Positions 45,133 through 54,860 of a stretch of 64,000 bases of DNA are shown piece after piece. The notes beneath the pieces are model-generated. The model ran no database searches, was not told where the DNA came from, and saw nothing but the letters and a program-made list of their open reading frames with translations. The translations under genes were made by a program, and so were the position numbers. Location: positions 1 to 64,000 of the forward strand of contig NZ_VOBR01000005.1 in the NCBI RefSeq assembly GCF_007845675.1. Direction: 5' to 3'. The first letter of the stretch is position 1, and each line of letters starts with the position of its first letter. This DNA comes from Lentzea tibetensis (GTDB lineage Bacteria > Actinomycetota > Actinomycetes > Mycobacteriales > Pseudonocardiaceae).

Positions 45133-46232
45133 CGGTGCGCGGTCCACACCGTCCTCCACCAGCGGTCGTCCGCCGACAGGGCGAATGGCGAGCGGCGGAT
45201 TCCCTCACTGATCCGATCACGTTCGGACTCCGGAGTGCCCGCCAGGGTCAGCGCCGTGTTGGCCCACGCGGCCGCTCCTGCCCTGAGCGACAACAGGTAC
45301 AGGCCGTGCACCTGTTCAGACAGCTCCCGCAGGCCAGGCAGGTCCGCGGCCAGCACGGGCACCCCGGCGGCGAGTGCTTCGAGCACGACGTTGGGCAGCC
45401 CCTCGCGGTGCGAGGGCAGCAGCAGCACGTCGGTGGCGGCGAGCACCTCCTCCACGCGGTCAGTGGGCCCGAGGAGCCGCACCGACGGGTCGGAGGCGAC
45501 GCGGGGTGCCACCGCCGCGAGGTCCTCGATGCCACCAGGACCGACGACGGTCAGTCGCACATCCGGGCGCAGCCGTCGCGCCTCGGTGTGCACGCCGAGC
45601 AGGAACCCGCGGTTCTTCTCCGGTGAGGCGCGCCCGATGTGCGTCATCACCGGTCCGGCACAGCGGTCCCGCACGGCCCGCCGGGCTGACGCGAACCTCT
45701 CGACGTCGACCTGGTTGGGCACCACCTGGTACCGGTAGTCGTGTGGTGGCGGCCCGGCGAAGGTCAGCGCGGCGCGCGTCACCCCGAGAACACTGGTGGC
45801 CGAGTTGCACATCAGCTCACGCAGCAACCTCCGCTGCAGCCTGCGCAGGGGGGCGTCGCCGCGACCGTCACCCTCACTGCGCAGGCGGGCGATCCGCACC
45901 TTGACACGGGCGGCGGACGCGACCGCGAGCACGAGCCCGCTCGTGAGGCTCACGTGGGACTCGACCACGTCCGGCCGAATGCGGCGCAGCAGGTGCCACA
46001 ACCGCATCGGGAACGTCCACTTCGGACGAACGGGGCAACGGACGACCTCGGCGCCCGCGGCGCGAAACTCAGGGGCGAGCATGCCTTCGTGCGTTCCCAG
46101 CGTCACGAACACCTGACGCACGTGCTCTGGCGGGATGTCCCGGCACTGCCGCAACGCGATCGTCTCGACCCCGCCGCGGTCGAGCGTCCCGAGCACCTGC
46201 ACCACCTTGACCGGCACGATCTGAGCCGTCAT
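45129..46232 (-). CDS. GT4-family glycosyltransferase
   Basis: 367 residues, GT-B fold. The N-terminal domain opens with VVQVLGTLDRGGVETIAL, a typical GT4 start. The C-terminal nucleotide-binding domain has MTHIGRASPEKNRGFLL, TVVGPGG and the EX7E-like LPSHREGLPNVVLEALAAGVP motif. A retaining transferase adding a sugar to the lipid-linked repeat unit is likely. AAGGAGGAG precedes ATG 46232, the strongest ribosome site in the operon, in addition to a four-base overlap. Confidence 0.93.
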   Translation of the reverse strand: MTAQIVPVKVVQVLGTLDRGGVETIALRQCRDIPPEHVRQVFVTLGTHEGMLAPEFRAAGAEVVRCPVRPKWTFPMRLWHLLRRIRPDVVESHVSLTSGLVLAVASAARVKVRIARLRSEGDGRGDAPLRRLQRRLLRELMCNSATSVLGVTRAALTFAGPPPHDYRYQVVPNQVDVERFASARRAVRDRCAGPVMTHIGRASPEKNRGFLLGVHTEARRLRPDVRLTVVGPGGIEDLAAVAPRVASDPSVRLLGPTDRVEEVLAATDVLLLPSHREGLPNVVLEALAAGVPVLAADLPGLRELSEQVHGLYLLSLRAGAAAWANTALTLAGTPESERDRISEGIRRSPFALSADDRWWRTVWTAHR

Positions 46233-48523
46233 GCACTCCTCCTTCTTGGCCGCGCGGCAGGCACTTGTGCCAGCCAGGTCGAGAACCTCTCGTCCAGCAG
46301 TGAGCTGTCGTAGGTGCGAGCGACGTCGAGGTTGCGGAGCGACTGGCGCTCCCACTCCACCGGGTCGGTGAGCAGCCGCCTCATGACGCCTGCGAGCGCC
46401 TCGTCGTCATCGGGAGCCACCAGGCTGCCGGGACCGAGCAGTTCAGGGATGCCGCCCACGCACGTGCCCACCGCGGGCAACGCGCGGGCCATCGCCTCGA
46501 TCAACGCGCGCGGCATCCCCTCCGCTCGCGACGGCAGGGCGAACAGGTGCGCCGAGTCGAGCAGCGCGGTCACGCGCGCCCGGTCGAAGACCGGCCCGGT
46601 GAAGTGCGCCCGGTCGGCGAGCCCCAGCTTCCCCGCCAAGGCCACGAGTTCGTCGTGCCGCCTGCCGCCGCCGACCAGCACCACGTTCACGTCGAGCCCT
46701 TCGGCCACCAGCCGTCGCACCGCGCGGAGCAGGACGTCATGTCCCTTGTACCGCTGCTCGTGACTGCCGACGGCGATGACGCCGAACGGTGCGGGCGACC
46801 ACTCACGCGGGCCGGCGCGCAGCGCCCCCGCGTCGATGCGCACGTCCGACACTCCAGCCGTGCGCCGTCCCCACGCGGCCGGATAGCGCTGCTGGAGCGC
46901 GGAGCCGGTGACGTAGGACACCGCGGTCGCGCCACGCACGACCCAGCGCATCTGCGCACGCGCCAGGCGCGCACAGCTTCTCCCCGCTCGTCCGAGGGTT
47001 CCCGAGACGAGCACGTCGAACGGGTCGCCGACGACCTCGACGGAATACCTGCGGCGCAACAGCTTGCACGCCACTGCCGCGATCCACCCGATGGGACCCG
47101 GCTGTCGCAGCACCACGACCTCCGCGCGAAGCACCTCACGGACGATCGCGAGCGCGAGCCGCGGCAACGTGCGCACCAGCGCCACCGGGCCGTGGTAGTC
47201 CGGTAGCGGGCGCGCGGCCTCGCTGACCAGCTCCTCCGCCCTCGTGACCAGACACAGCCGATCGCCGTTCACCAGGTACCGCGCGTACGCGCGGTGGTCT
47301 CCGCCGGACCGCGTCTCGGTGAACACGCTGATGAGCCGCCGGCCGCGGCCGGCGGCTCGCTCGACGACCTCGGCCACCGCTGCCGCCGCGGGCGCGCTGT
47401 CGAACTGCCGCACCACCCGGTCGCGGGCCACCTCCGCGCGGTCGGCCAGCCTGCCGGCACGATGCTCCGCCCACGCCTCGTGCAGCGCCGTGACGAGGGC
47501 GTCGGGGTCGTCCGCCCGCACGACCCAGCACGCCGCGGTGTCGACGGCCTCCTGCAGCGCGCCGGCATCGCTCACGACGCTGGGCACGCCCATCGCGCCC
47601 GCCTCCAGGGCTGCTCCGTGGTTGTCCGACAGGGAAGGCGACACGCTGAGGTCGGCGGCGCCGTAGTAGGGCCGGACGTCGTCGACGGTGTCCACCCACG
47701 TCACGGACCTGTCCTCATCGAGACGGAATTCCGCGACCAGCTCCCGGCGATGCGACGCGCCCGCCTCGTCGAACCCGCCGCCGACGAGCACGAGACGACT
47801 GTCCGGGTGCTCGGCGTGGAACCTCCGCCACGCCGCCAGCAGCACTTCGTGTCCCTTGAGACCGCGGCCTCTGTGCACCAGCGCCTTCGGCGCGTAGACC
47901 AGTGCGACCATGATGACGACGAAGTCGCGGCCCTCCACGCCGAGCCGGGCCCTGGCGACCGCGCGCTCGGCGGGGCCCACCGGCCGGAAGTGGCAGGTGT
48001 CCACACCGTACGGGATCACCGGCGTCTTGGCCGCCGGCCGGCCGAGCGCGCGGTAACGCCTTGCCGTGAAACGACTTCCGCAGATCGTGACAGTGTCCAT
48101 GCGCGCGAGGAACCGCTCCACCACCCTGATCAGCCGCGACTCCAGGTGGAGCGGTCCGGGGACCATGTGCACCCGCGCCGCGCCCAGTGCCGCACCGGCG
48201 AGCCGGACCGCGAGCGCCGACGCGAAGAGGTGGTAGTGCAGCACGTCCGGCTCGAGCCCGGCGAGCGTGCGGCGCAGCTCGAACAGGCCGGCCAGCGTGC
48301 GGAAGCCGGGGCGGAAACCGAAGTCGAACGGGCTGTCCACAACGGACACGGCACGGCGGGCCAGCTCACGGCGCAGCCTGCCCTCACCCGGTGGCAGCAC
48401 CGCGACGACTTCGTGCCCGCGAGCGAGCAGCGCGTCCACGTGCGGCGCTACCCACATGCATCCGTGGTTGGTCTTGAGCACGAGCACAACGCGCAGAGGG
48501 CGCGCGGAAAGCGTTGTGGTCAC
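46229..48523 (-). CDS. Tandem fusion of two GT4-type glycosyltransferases
   Basis: 764 residues, about twice the family length. Residues about 8-390 are one complete GT-B unit (VLVLKTNHGCMWVAPHVDAL; SPSLSDNHGAALEAGAMGVP). Residues about 398-755 are a second (VVVLRQPGPIGWIA; ALPSRAEGMPRALIEAMARALP). Both keep the acidic EX7E region in recognisable form, the first as DNHGAALEAG. The two halves differ, so this is a fusion rather than a tandem duplication. GTG 48523 overlaps the dehydrogenase stop. Two successive sugar additions by one chain is inference. Confidence 0.88.
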   Translation of the reverse strand: MTTTLSARPLRVVLVLKTNHGCMWVAPHVDALLARGHEVVAVLPPGEGRLRRELARRAVSVVDSPFDFGFRPGFRTLAGLFELRRTLAGLEPDVLHYHLFASALAVRLAGAALGAARVHMVPGPLHLESRLIRVVERFLARMDTVTICGSRFTARRYRALGRPAAKTPVIPYGVDTCHFRPVGPAERAVARARLGVEGRDFVVIMVALVYAPKALVHRGRGLKGHEVLLAAWRRFHAEHPDSRLVLVGGGFDEAGASHRRELVAEFRLDEDRSVTWVDTVDDVRPYYGAADLSVSPSLSDNHGAALEAGAMGVPSVVSDAGALQEAVDTAACWVVRADDPDALVTALHEAWAEHRAGRLADRAEVARDRVVRQFDSAPAAAAVAEVVERAAGRGRRLISVFTETRSGGDHRAYARYLVNGDRLCLVTRAEELVSEAARPLPDYHGPVALVRTLPRLALAIVREVLRAEVVVLRQPGPIGWIAAVACKLLRRRYSVEVVGDPFDVLVSGTLGRAGRSCARLARAQMRWVVRGATAVSYVTGSALQQRYPAAWGRRTAGVSDVRIDAGALRAGPREWSPAPFGVIAVGSHEQRYKGHDVLLRAVRRLVAEGLDVNVVLVGGGRRHDELVALAGKLGLADRAHFTGPVFDRARVTALLDSAHLFALPSRAEGMPRALIEAMARALPAVGTCVGGIPELLGPGSLVAPDDDEALAGVMRRLLTDPVEWERQSLRNLDVARTYDSSLLDERFSTWLAQVPAARPRRRSA

Positions 48524-49782
48524 AGGTACTCCACGTGCGCGGCGGTGAGCCGACACCGGGTGTCCAGCACGCAGTCGGCCACCCGCTCGACAAGTGCGTA
48601 GTCCACGTCGTCGTGATCAGCGAGCAGGACCACCGCGTCGGCGAGCCGCAGGCAGTCCTCCGACAGCTCCACCGGCTTCAGGTGGTCCGGACAGCGGTGC
48701 GGCTCGACGTGGGAGTCCACGGCCTCCACCCGCGCGCCGAACTTCGCGAGCAGCTCCGCGACCCGCAACGCGGGCGAGCCGCGCAGGTCTCCGGTGTTCG
48801 CCTTGTAGGCAACACCCAGCAGCAGCACTTTGCTGTCCACCAAAGACTTTCCACGCCGGGCGAGCAACCCGGCGACGCGCTTCACCACGTAGTCCGGCAT
48901 GGTGTCGTTGATCTCGTTGGCGAGTTCCACGAACCGGAAGGACCTCTGCAGCTCGTGGCGGACCCGCCAGGACAAGTAGGTCGGGTCGACCGGCAGGCAG
49001 TGACCTCCCACGCCGGGGCCCGGCGTGAAACGCATGTACCCGAACGGTTTCGTCGACGCCGCGTCGATCGCTTCCCAGACGTCGACGCCGAGCTGCCGCG
49101 CGAACATCGCTATCTCGTTGACGAGCGCGATGTTGACGTGCCGGAACGTGTTCTCCAGCAGCTTGGTGAACTCGGCGCACCGCGCAGACGTCACTCGGAC
49201 CGTGGTGCCGACCAGGTTCGAGTAGAGCGCGTCGACGGCGAGCAGCGACGCCCGGTTGACGCCGGAGACCACCTTGGGGGTGTTGGCGAACGTCCACCGG
49301 TCGTTGCCGGGGTCGATGCGTTCGGGGCTGTACCCGACCGCGAAGCCCTCACCCGCGACCAGGCCGCTGCCCTGCTCCAGCAGCGGAACCACCAGCTCCT
49401 CGGTGGTTCCCGGATACGTGGTCGACTCCAGCACCACCAGCGAGCCGGTGCGCACGAACGGTGCGATCCCCGCGACCGCCGACTCCACGAAGCTCAGGTC
49501 GGGTGCCCCGCACGCCAACGGCGTGGGCACCGCGATGATCGCCGCGTCGAACCCGACGGCGTCCTGATAGGACGCGGACGGCAGAAACCGGCCGCTCGCC
49601 AGTGCCTCGGCCACCTGTTCGCCGGGCACGTCCCCGACGTACGAGCGTGCCGCGCGCAACGACGAGATCCGGTCGGCATCGATGTCGAGCCCCACGACGG
49701 AGAACCCCGCTTCGACGGCGCGCATCGCGATCGGCAGGCCCACGTGCCCCTGCCCGACGACCACCAGTTTTCCCAGGCTCAT
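48520..49782 (-). CDS. UDP-N-acetylhexosamine 6-dehydrogenase (WbpA/WecC type)
   Basis: 420 residues. The Rossmann motif is VVVGQGHVGLPIA. AVPTPL and ESTTYPGTTEE follow. YSPERIDPGN and the active-site block with Cys262 in GPGVGGHCLPVDP are those of UDP-GlcNAc/ManNAc dehydrogenases rather than UDP-glucose dehydrogenase. It would make a uronic acid (GlcNAcA- or ManNAcA-type) for the polymer, making it acidic. ATG 49782 overlaps the epimerase stop. Confidence 0.92.
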   Translation of the reverse strand: MSLGKLVVVGQGHVGLPIAMRAVEAGFSVVGLDIDADRISSLRAARSYVGDVPGEQVAEALASGRFLPSASYQDAVGFDAAIIAVPTPLACGAPDLSFVESAVAGIAPFVRTGSLVVLESTTYPGTTEELVVPLLEQGSGLVAGEGFAVGYSPERIDPGNDRWTFANTPKVVSGVNRASLLAVDALYSNLVGTTVRVTSARCAEFTKLLENTFRHVNIALVNEIAMFARQLGVDVWEAIDAASTKPFGYMRFTPGPGVGGHCLPVDPTYLSWRVRHELQRSFRFVELANEINDTMPDYVVKRVAGLLARRGKSLVDSKVLLLGVAYKANTGDLRGSPALRVAELLAKFGARVEAVDSHVEPHRCPDHLKPVELSEDCLRLADAVVLLADHDDVDYALVERVADCVLDTRCRLTAAHVEYL

Positions 49783-50735
49783 ACCGAGGACCTCGCAGCC
49801 TCGTTCTCGGTGCGCACAAGCCGTTCCACCCACTCGATCGTCCTGCTCAGCGCCATTTCCAGCGAGACGGGCCGGGCCTGCGGGAACAGCCTGCGCAACG
49901 AGGTCCCGGATGCCTGTGAGTGCCGCACATCACCCGCGCGCTGCGGGCGGCGCGCGACCTCGAGCTTGCGGCCGAGCAGTGCGGACAACAGTGCGACGAC
50001 GTCGTTGAGGCTGGTGCGCGTGCCGAAGGCCAGGTTGACCGGACGGGTGCAGCTGACGGAGCGCAGCACGCTGTCGGCCAGCACGCCCACGACCGAGTCG
50101 ACGAACGTGAAGTCCCTGGTCTGCTCACCGTCTCCGAACACGGTGAGAGGCTGTCCACGCAGTGCCGACCAGATGAACGTGGGGATGACGGCGGCATAAG
50201 GGTGGTCGGGCAGCTGCAGCGGCCCGAACACGTTGAAGAAGCGGAACACCGTGCACGGCAGGTCGAAGCAGTGCTGGAAGGACAAGGCATAGGACTCCGC
50301 CGCGAGCTTGCCCGACGCGTACGGGCTCACCGGCACGCACGCCATCTCCTCCGACTTCGGCAGTGCGGGGTTGCGCCCGTACACGGAACTGGACGAGGCG
50401 AGCACGACGTGCGCCCCCGCGGCGCAGGCGGCCTCGAGCACCTCCAGCGACCCGGTCACGTTGACGTCGTGGCTGTGCCGCGGGTTCATCAGCGACCGCG
50501 TCACGGACGGGACGGCCGCGAGGTGCACCACGGTGTCGGCGCCCGCGCAGGCGTACACCACCGCGTCCCGGTCGAGCACGGACTGCACGCGCAGCTCCAC
50601 GTCGAGGCCGTCGAGATTCGCGCGCCGTCCGGTGCTGAGGTCGTCGAGCACGAGCACCTCGGCGCCGCGGCGCGCCAGCTCACGGCACAGGTTGGCGCCG
50701 ATGAAACCGGCTCCGCCGGTGACGACCACCTTCAC
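49779..50735 (-). CDS. NAD-dependent nucleotide-sugar 4-epimerase (GalE/WbpP-like)
   Basis: 318 residues, extended SDR. The NAD loop is VTGGAGFIGANL. The SDR triad includes Ser in ASSSSVYG and YxxxK as YASGK. FRFFNVFGPLQ and FGDGEQTRDFTFVDS are typical of epimerases acting on UDP-hexoses. Its position between the dehydratase and dehydrogenase suggests a UDP-GlcNAc/GalNAc interconversion, but specificity cannot be read. GTG 50735 overlaps the preceding stop. Confidence 0.92.
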   Translation of the reverse strand: MKVVVTGGAGFIGANLCRELARRGAEVLVLDDLSTGRRANLDGLDVELRVQSVLDRDAVVYACAGADTVVHLAAVPSVTRSLMNPRHSHDVNVTGSLEVLEAACAAGAHVVLASSSSVYGRNPALPKSEEMACVPVSPYASGKLAAESYALSFQHCFDLPCTVFRFFNVFGPLQLPDHPYAAVIPTFIWSALRGQPLTVFGDGEQTRDFTFVDSVVGVLADSVLRSVSCTRPVNLAFGTRTSLNDVVALLSALLGRKLEVARRPQRAGDVRHSQASGTSLRRLFPQARPVSLEMALSRTIEWVERLVRTENEAARSSV

Positions 50736-52573
50736 GACGTCACGCTCGCATCGTCCTGGCACGCACGGGCGAACGGAACCGTCAGCCTCGCTGCACACTC
50801 GGCCATTGCGGCGACCTCGTTGTCTCCCAGGGCGAGCGACAACAGATGAGCCGGGTCGAGCGGAGGCACCGGGACCTGCGAGATGGCCGGGTGCAGCGGA
50901 CGGTGGTCGAACTCACCCTGGCCGAAGAGCTCCTCGTGCAACTTCTCCCCGTCCTGAAGTCCGGTGTAGACGATCGGAACGGACCTGCCGGACACCTTCA
51001 TCAGCTGGCGGGCGACGTCGGCGATGCGCAGCTGCTCGCCCGTGTCCAGCAGCAGGACCTCACCGGAGCGGCCGATCGCCGCGGCCTTGATCACGAGCTG
51101 CACGGCCTCGTCGGTCATCATGAAGTACCGGCTGACGTCGGGATGCGTCACGGTGATCGGACGCCCCTGTGCCAACTGTTCGGTGAAGGTGCTGAGCACC
51201 GAGCCACGGCTGCCGAGCACGTTGCCGAACCGCACGGACAGGTACTTGCCGTCGGAGCGCGTCGCCGCGTTGGCGGTGAGCCGCTCGCCGACGCGCTTGG
51301 AACGGCCGAGGACGCTCGTCGGGTTCGCCGCCTTGTCCGTGGAGATGTTGACGAAGGTGCGCACGCCCGCGGACAACGCCGCCTCCAGGACGTAGTACGT
51401 GCCGAGCACGTTCGTCTTCCACGCCTCCAGCGGATGCTTCTCCAGCACGGACAGGTGCTTCAGGGCCGCCGCGTGGAACACCACGTCCGGCAGGCACCGG
51501 GCGAACGCGGCCCGCACGGCCTCCGAGTCGCGGATGTCGGCCAGCACGATCTCCGGGGAATCGAGCATCGCCTCACCGTGGATCGACAGCCGCAACGCGT
51601 GCAGCGCCGACTCGTCGTGGTCGAGCAGGAACAGTTCGGCCGGTCCGAGGCGGTGGATCTGCCTGCACAGCTCCGACCCGATCGACCCACCCGCGCCGGT
51701 GACCAGCACCCGCTTGCCCGTGAGGTGTTCGCCGGTGACACCGACGCACGTGTCGATCCGCCGCCTGCCGATCAGCTCCGCGACGTCGAGCTCGCGCAGG
51801 TCGGCCACGCTGACGCGGAGCCCGAGCAGTTCGTCCAGACCCGGAAGCACCTGCACACCGAGACCTGCTTCGTGCGCGGTCCGAGACAGTTCGCCCAGCG
51901 CCTCGGCATCCGGTGCGCGCAGCGCGACGACCAGCAACGTCGCCCCCGTCCGCGCGGCCACCTCCGCTATGTCCCCGCCGGTGCCGCCGACCGGCACGCC
52001 GCGGATCCGCAACCATCGCTTCGCCGGGTCGTCGTCCAGGAGCGCGACCGGCAAGTAGCCGCGCGAGGGATCGCTGAGCATGGAGCGGACGAGCTGCTCA
52101 CCGGTGTCGCCGGCACCGACGACGATCACGCGCGTCGCTCGCTCACGTTCCGGGTACGGCCAGCGCTCCCGGCTCCACCGGATCACGCCGCGCACCGCCA
52201 GGGAGAGGAACAGCGAGGCGAACGCCGCCGTCAGCGGGACGGAGCGGGGGACGAGCGGATCCGGCACGGCCAGGTTGACGGCCGCGGCCAGCACTCCGGT
52301 GACCAGTGCCACCCACGCCAGCCGCACGGCTTCCTCGAGGCTGCCCACCGGGTAGCGCCCCTGGTAGAGATGCGCTGCCACACCGATCACCGGCGCGACG
52401 GCCAGCACGATCAGCGTGAACCAGAGCAGTCGCGGACCGTCGACGTGCGTCTTCTCCAGCACGTACCGGAACGAGGTCACCATCCCCAATGCGACGGTCC
52501 ACGCCGACGCGTCGATTCCCACTAGTAGAAGCCGATGTCCCCAACCTCTGGAGGGCACGGATTCCCACCTCAT
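50732..52573 (-). CDS. Membrane UDP-GlcNAc 4,6-dehydratase, PglF/WbpM/CapD long type
   Basis: 613 residues. Four N-terminal membrane segments (about 15-145) lead to a CoA-binding-like Rossmann domain (VIVVGAGDTGEQLV) and then the catalytic SDR domain: VLVTGAGGSIGSELCRQI, NISTDKAANPTSVLG and KxxGERL. In this family the SDR Tyr is normally Met; here the position before the GxSK reads Leu (VLGRSK). It catalyses the first step to 4-keto-6-deoxy sugars. First gene of the nine-gene operon. ATG 52573. Confidence 0.92.
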   Translation of the reverse strand: MRWESVPSRGWGHRLLLVGIDASAWTVALGMVTSFRYVLEKTHVDGPRLLWFTLIVLAVAPVIGVAAHLYQGRYPVGSLEEAVRLAWVALVTGVLAAAVNLAVPDPLVPRSVPLTAAFASLFLSLAVRGVIRWSRERWPYPERERATRVIVVGAGDTGEQLVRSMLSDPSRGYLPVALLDDDPAKRWLRIRGVPVGGTGGDIAEVAARTGATLLVVALRAPDAEALGELSRTAHEAGLGVQVLPGLDELLGLRVSVADLRELDVAELIGRRRIDTCVGVTGEHLTGKRVLVTGAGGSIGSELCRQIHRLGPAELFLLDHDESALHALRLSIHGEAMLDSPEIVLADIRDSEAVRAAFARCLPDVVFHAAALKHLSVLEKHPLEAWKTNVLGTYYVLEAALSAGVRTFVNISTDKAANPTSVLGRSKRVGERLTANAATRSDGKYLSVRFGNVLGSRGSVLSTFTEQLAQGRPITVTHPDVSRYFMMTDEAVQLVIKAAAIGRSGEVLLLDTGEQLRIADVARQLMKVSGRSVPIVYTGLQDGEKLHEELFGQGEFDHRPLHPAISQVPVPPLDPAHLLSLALGDNEVAAMAECAARLTVPFARACQDDASVTS

Positions 52574-52731
52574 TCCACAGTCCGCCTATGCGCGCAGTCA
52601 CCCCGCCCAGATCTCTCTTTCCGCGGTCGCTTACTGGCGAGCACTCGAAAGAGTTGCCGAGTTGCACATTCACGAACACCCACGAGAATTCACCGGCGAT
52701 CCGCACTCGAATTGATTGAAGGCGAACCCCT

Positions 52732-54108
52732 GTGTCTCTGCGCGGACATCTCCAGGTCCTCCGGGAACGCTGGCGGCTGGTGGTGGCCGGGCTCCTGCTC
52801 GGTGTCGCCGCCGCAGCGGCGGCCAGCTGGGCCGTCAGCCCCGTCTACGCGGCCGAGGTGACGCTGTTCGTCTCGGCGGGTGACGGGAACGGCGACGCGA
52901 CCCAGGCCTACCAGGGCAGCCTGCTCTCGCAGCAGAAGGTCAAGTCCTACACGCGGCTCGTCACGAGCGGCCGCATCCGCCAGGACCTCGAACACCGCGG
53001 GCTGGCTCCCGGCCGGGACGCGGTCAGCGCCGAGGTCCAGCCCGGCACGGTGCTGCTCACGCTGACCGCCACCGACGCCTCACCGCAACAGGCTCAACGG
53101 CTCGCCGACGCGGTGGCCGAGTCGTTCAGCAGGCTCGTCGCCGAGTTGGAGCGGCCCGTCGACGGAGGCAGGCCCACCGTCGTGGTGAAGGTCGTCGAGC
53201 CGGCCGGGCTGCCCACCACGCCGGTGTCGCCCCGCCCGGTGGGCACCTTCGCGCTGGGACTCGCGCTGGGACTCGTCACCGGGGCCGGAGCCGCGTTGGT
53301 GCGCAACGCTCTCGACACGTCCGTGCGGTCGGACGACGCGCTCCGGACGCTGGTCGCCGCCCCGTTCCTGGGCTCCGTCCCGGTCGACCCCGGTGTGCGG
53401 CGGCACCCGGTCGAGTTCCCGGTGTCAGCGAGAGCGGAGGCGCTCCGGCGAATCCGCACCAACCTGCGGTTCGTCGATGTGGATCGTCCGGCGCGCACGG
53501 TCGTGGTCACCAGCTCCGTTCCCGGCGAGGGCAAGTCGACGGTCGTGTGCGACCTGGCGATCACGCTGGCGGAAGCCGGGCGGACCGTCGTCGTCGTGGA
53601 CGCCGACTTCCACCGGCCCAGCATCGGCGAGTACACCGGCCTGCCGTCCTCGGTTGGCCTGACCAGCGTGCTGATCGGGCGAGTCGGGCTGGATCAGGTC
53701 CTGCGGCCGTGGGGCCGGGCGGGCGTCGCGGTGCTCACCAGCGGGCCGATTCCGCCGAACCCGAGCGAGCTGGTCGCCTCGCGGCACATCGCCGACGTGC
53801 TCGACCTGCTGGCGGCCCGCTTCGACGTCGTGCTCGTCGACACCCCGCCGCTGCTGCCGATCACCGACGGGGCCGTCCTCGCGAGCCGCTGTGACGGCGC
53901 GGTGCTCCTGGTGCGCCACGGCTCGACGACCGGGAAGCAGGCGAGCAGCTCGGCCGGTGCGCTGGAGGCGGTGTCGGCGCGGCTGCTCGGCACCGTGCTG
54001 ACGATGACGCCGAGATCCCGGATCGACGACGCGTACCGCTACCTCCGCCCGCCCCACCTGAACGCGGCTTCCCTCCCGCAGCACGGCAGCTCAGGGACTC
54101 ACGTGTGA
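52732..54108 (+). CDS. Wzz-type chain-length determinant fused to a BY-kinase-like ATPase
   Basis: 458 residues. Two membrane segments (about 17-35 and 168-190) flank an extracytoplasmic Wzz domain. The C-terminal ATPase has Walker A SSVPGEGKSTVVCDLA, A' VVVVDADFHRPS and Walker B FDVVLVDTPPLLPITDG, all needed for BY-kinase activity. The C-terminus lacks the usual Tyr cluster but has one Tyr pair region (DDAYRYL). It controls polymer length and is divergent from the main operon across 158 bases, which must hold both promoters. GTG 52732 follows a weak site. Confidence 0.92.
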   Translation: MSLRGHLQVLRERWRLVVAGLLLGVAAAAAASWAVSPVYAAEVTLFVSAGDGNGDATQAYQGSLLSQQKVKSYTRLVTSGRIRQDLEHRGLAPGRDAVSAEVQPGTVLLTLTATDASPQQAQRLADAVAESFSRLVAELERPVDGGRPTVVVKVVEPAGLPTTPVSPRPVGTFALGLALGLVTGAGAALVRNALDTSVRSDDALRTLVAAPFLGSVPVDPGVRRHPVEFPVSARAEALRRIRTNLRFVDVDRPARTVVVTSSVPGEGKSTVVCDLAITLAEAGRTVVVVDADFHRPSIGEYTGLPSSVGLTSVLIGRVGLDQVLRPWGRAGVAVLTSGPIPPNPSELVASRHIADVLDLLAARFDVVLVDTPPLLPITDGAVLASRCDGAVLLVRHGSTTGKQASSSAGALEAVSARLLGTVLTMTPRSRIDDAYRYLRPPHLNAASLPQHGSSGTHV

Positions 54109-54860
54109 AGAACGCTGCAGCTGCCCCGCACGACAGCCGGATGACCGTCAGCGGCGTACCCGACCCGGCCGACCACCCGCACCCGGTGCCCACCGAGTCG
54201 CGAGCTCAGCTTCACCTCGACGTCCATCGGCTCGCCCCGCCTGAGCAGGGCCTGCCAGGCGCCGTCGTCGGCGACCGCGGCCTCGAGACCGGACTGCGCG
54301 TCCGACCCTGGCCCGAAGATGCGTCGCAAGCCTCGCGACCCGATCAGCCTGCCGGTCATCAGGTCCAGCGAGAACACCCCGACCCCGGCGTCCGCGAGTG
54401 CGTCGACCGCGTTGGCGAGCTCGAGGTGATCCGCCGTCGACTCCCCGTCGGACGTGATCGGCGGCCGCTCGCCGGCCCCGGCAGGAGTCAGCCAACCCGG
54501 CAGCCACGTGCACAGGACCAGGTCGCCGACCAGTGCGACCCGGAGGGACACCGAGGGTGCGCGGGCGAGGTCGGTGAGCGGATCGGGCGCAGCGGCGACA
54601 TGACCGACACCTGCACCGGACTGCCTCGTCTCGTCGCACAGCTTGCGCAGCAGCGCAGCGGTGTCCTCAGGAAGGAACTGCGCGAGCCTCTGGCCGACCA
54701 CCTGGTCGCTCCCGAGAACATCAGCGGCGGACTTGTTCACCATTTCCGCGCGATAGTCGACGACAACCGAGGGTTGCAACTCATTCACGACCGGCGCCAA
54801 CACCAGCGCGGCTTCCTGCATGAGATCGACGACGTGCTGCAATCGCAACCCCTTTGTCAC
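54099..54860 (-). CDS. PAS-like protein of unknown output
   Basis: About 253 residues from GTG 54860. Two PAS-like segments: about 25-110 (VDYRAEMVNKSAADVLGSDQ-type) and about 160-250 (GVFSLDLMTGRLIGSRGLRR-type). No kinase, cyclase, HTH or other output domain is visible. The middle has Pro/Gly linkers. It may sense a small molecule or redox state and act through protein contact. The start is uncertain because no good ATG exists. Its 3' end overlaps the Wzz-kinase gene by ten bases. Confidence 0.6.
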   Translation of the reverse strand: MTKGLRLQHVVDLMQEAALVLAPVVNELQPSVVVDYRAEMVNKSAADVLGSDQVVGQRLAQFLPEDTAALLRKLCDETRQSGAGVGHVAAAPDPLTDLARAPSVSLRVALVGDLVLCTWLPGWLTPAGAGERPPITSDGESTADHLELANAVDALADAGVGVFSLDLMTGRLIGSRGLRRIFGPGSDAQSGLEAAVADDGAWQALLRRGEPMDVEVKLSSRLGGHRVRVVGRVGYAADGHPAVVRGSCSVLHT

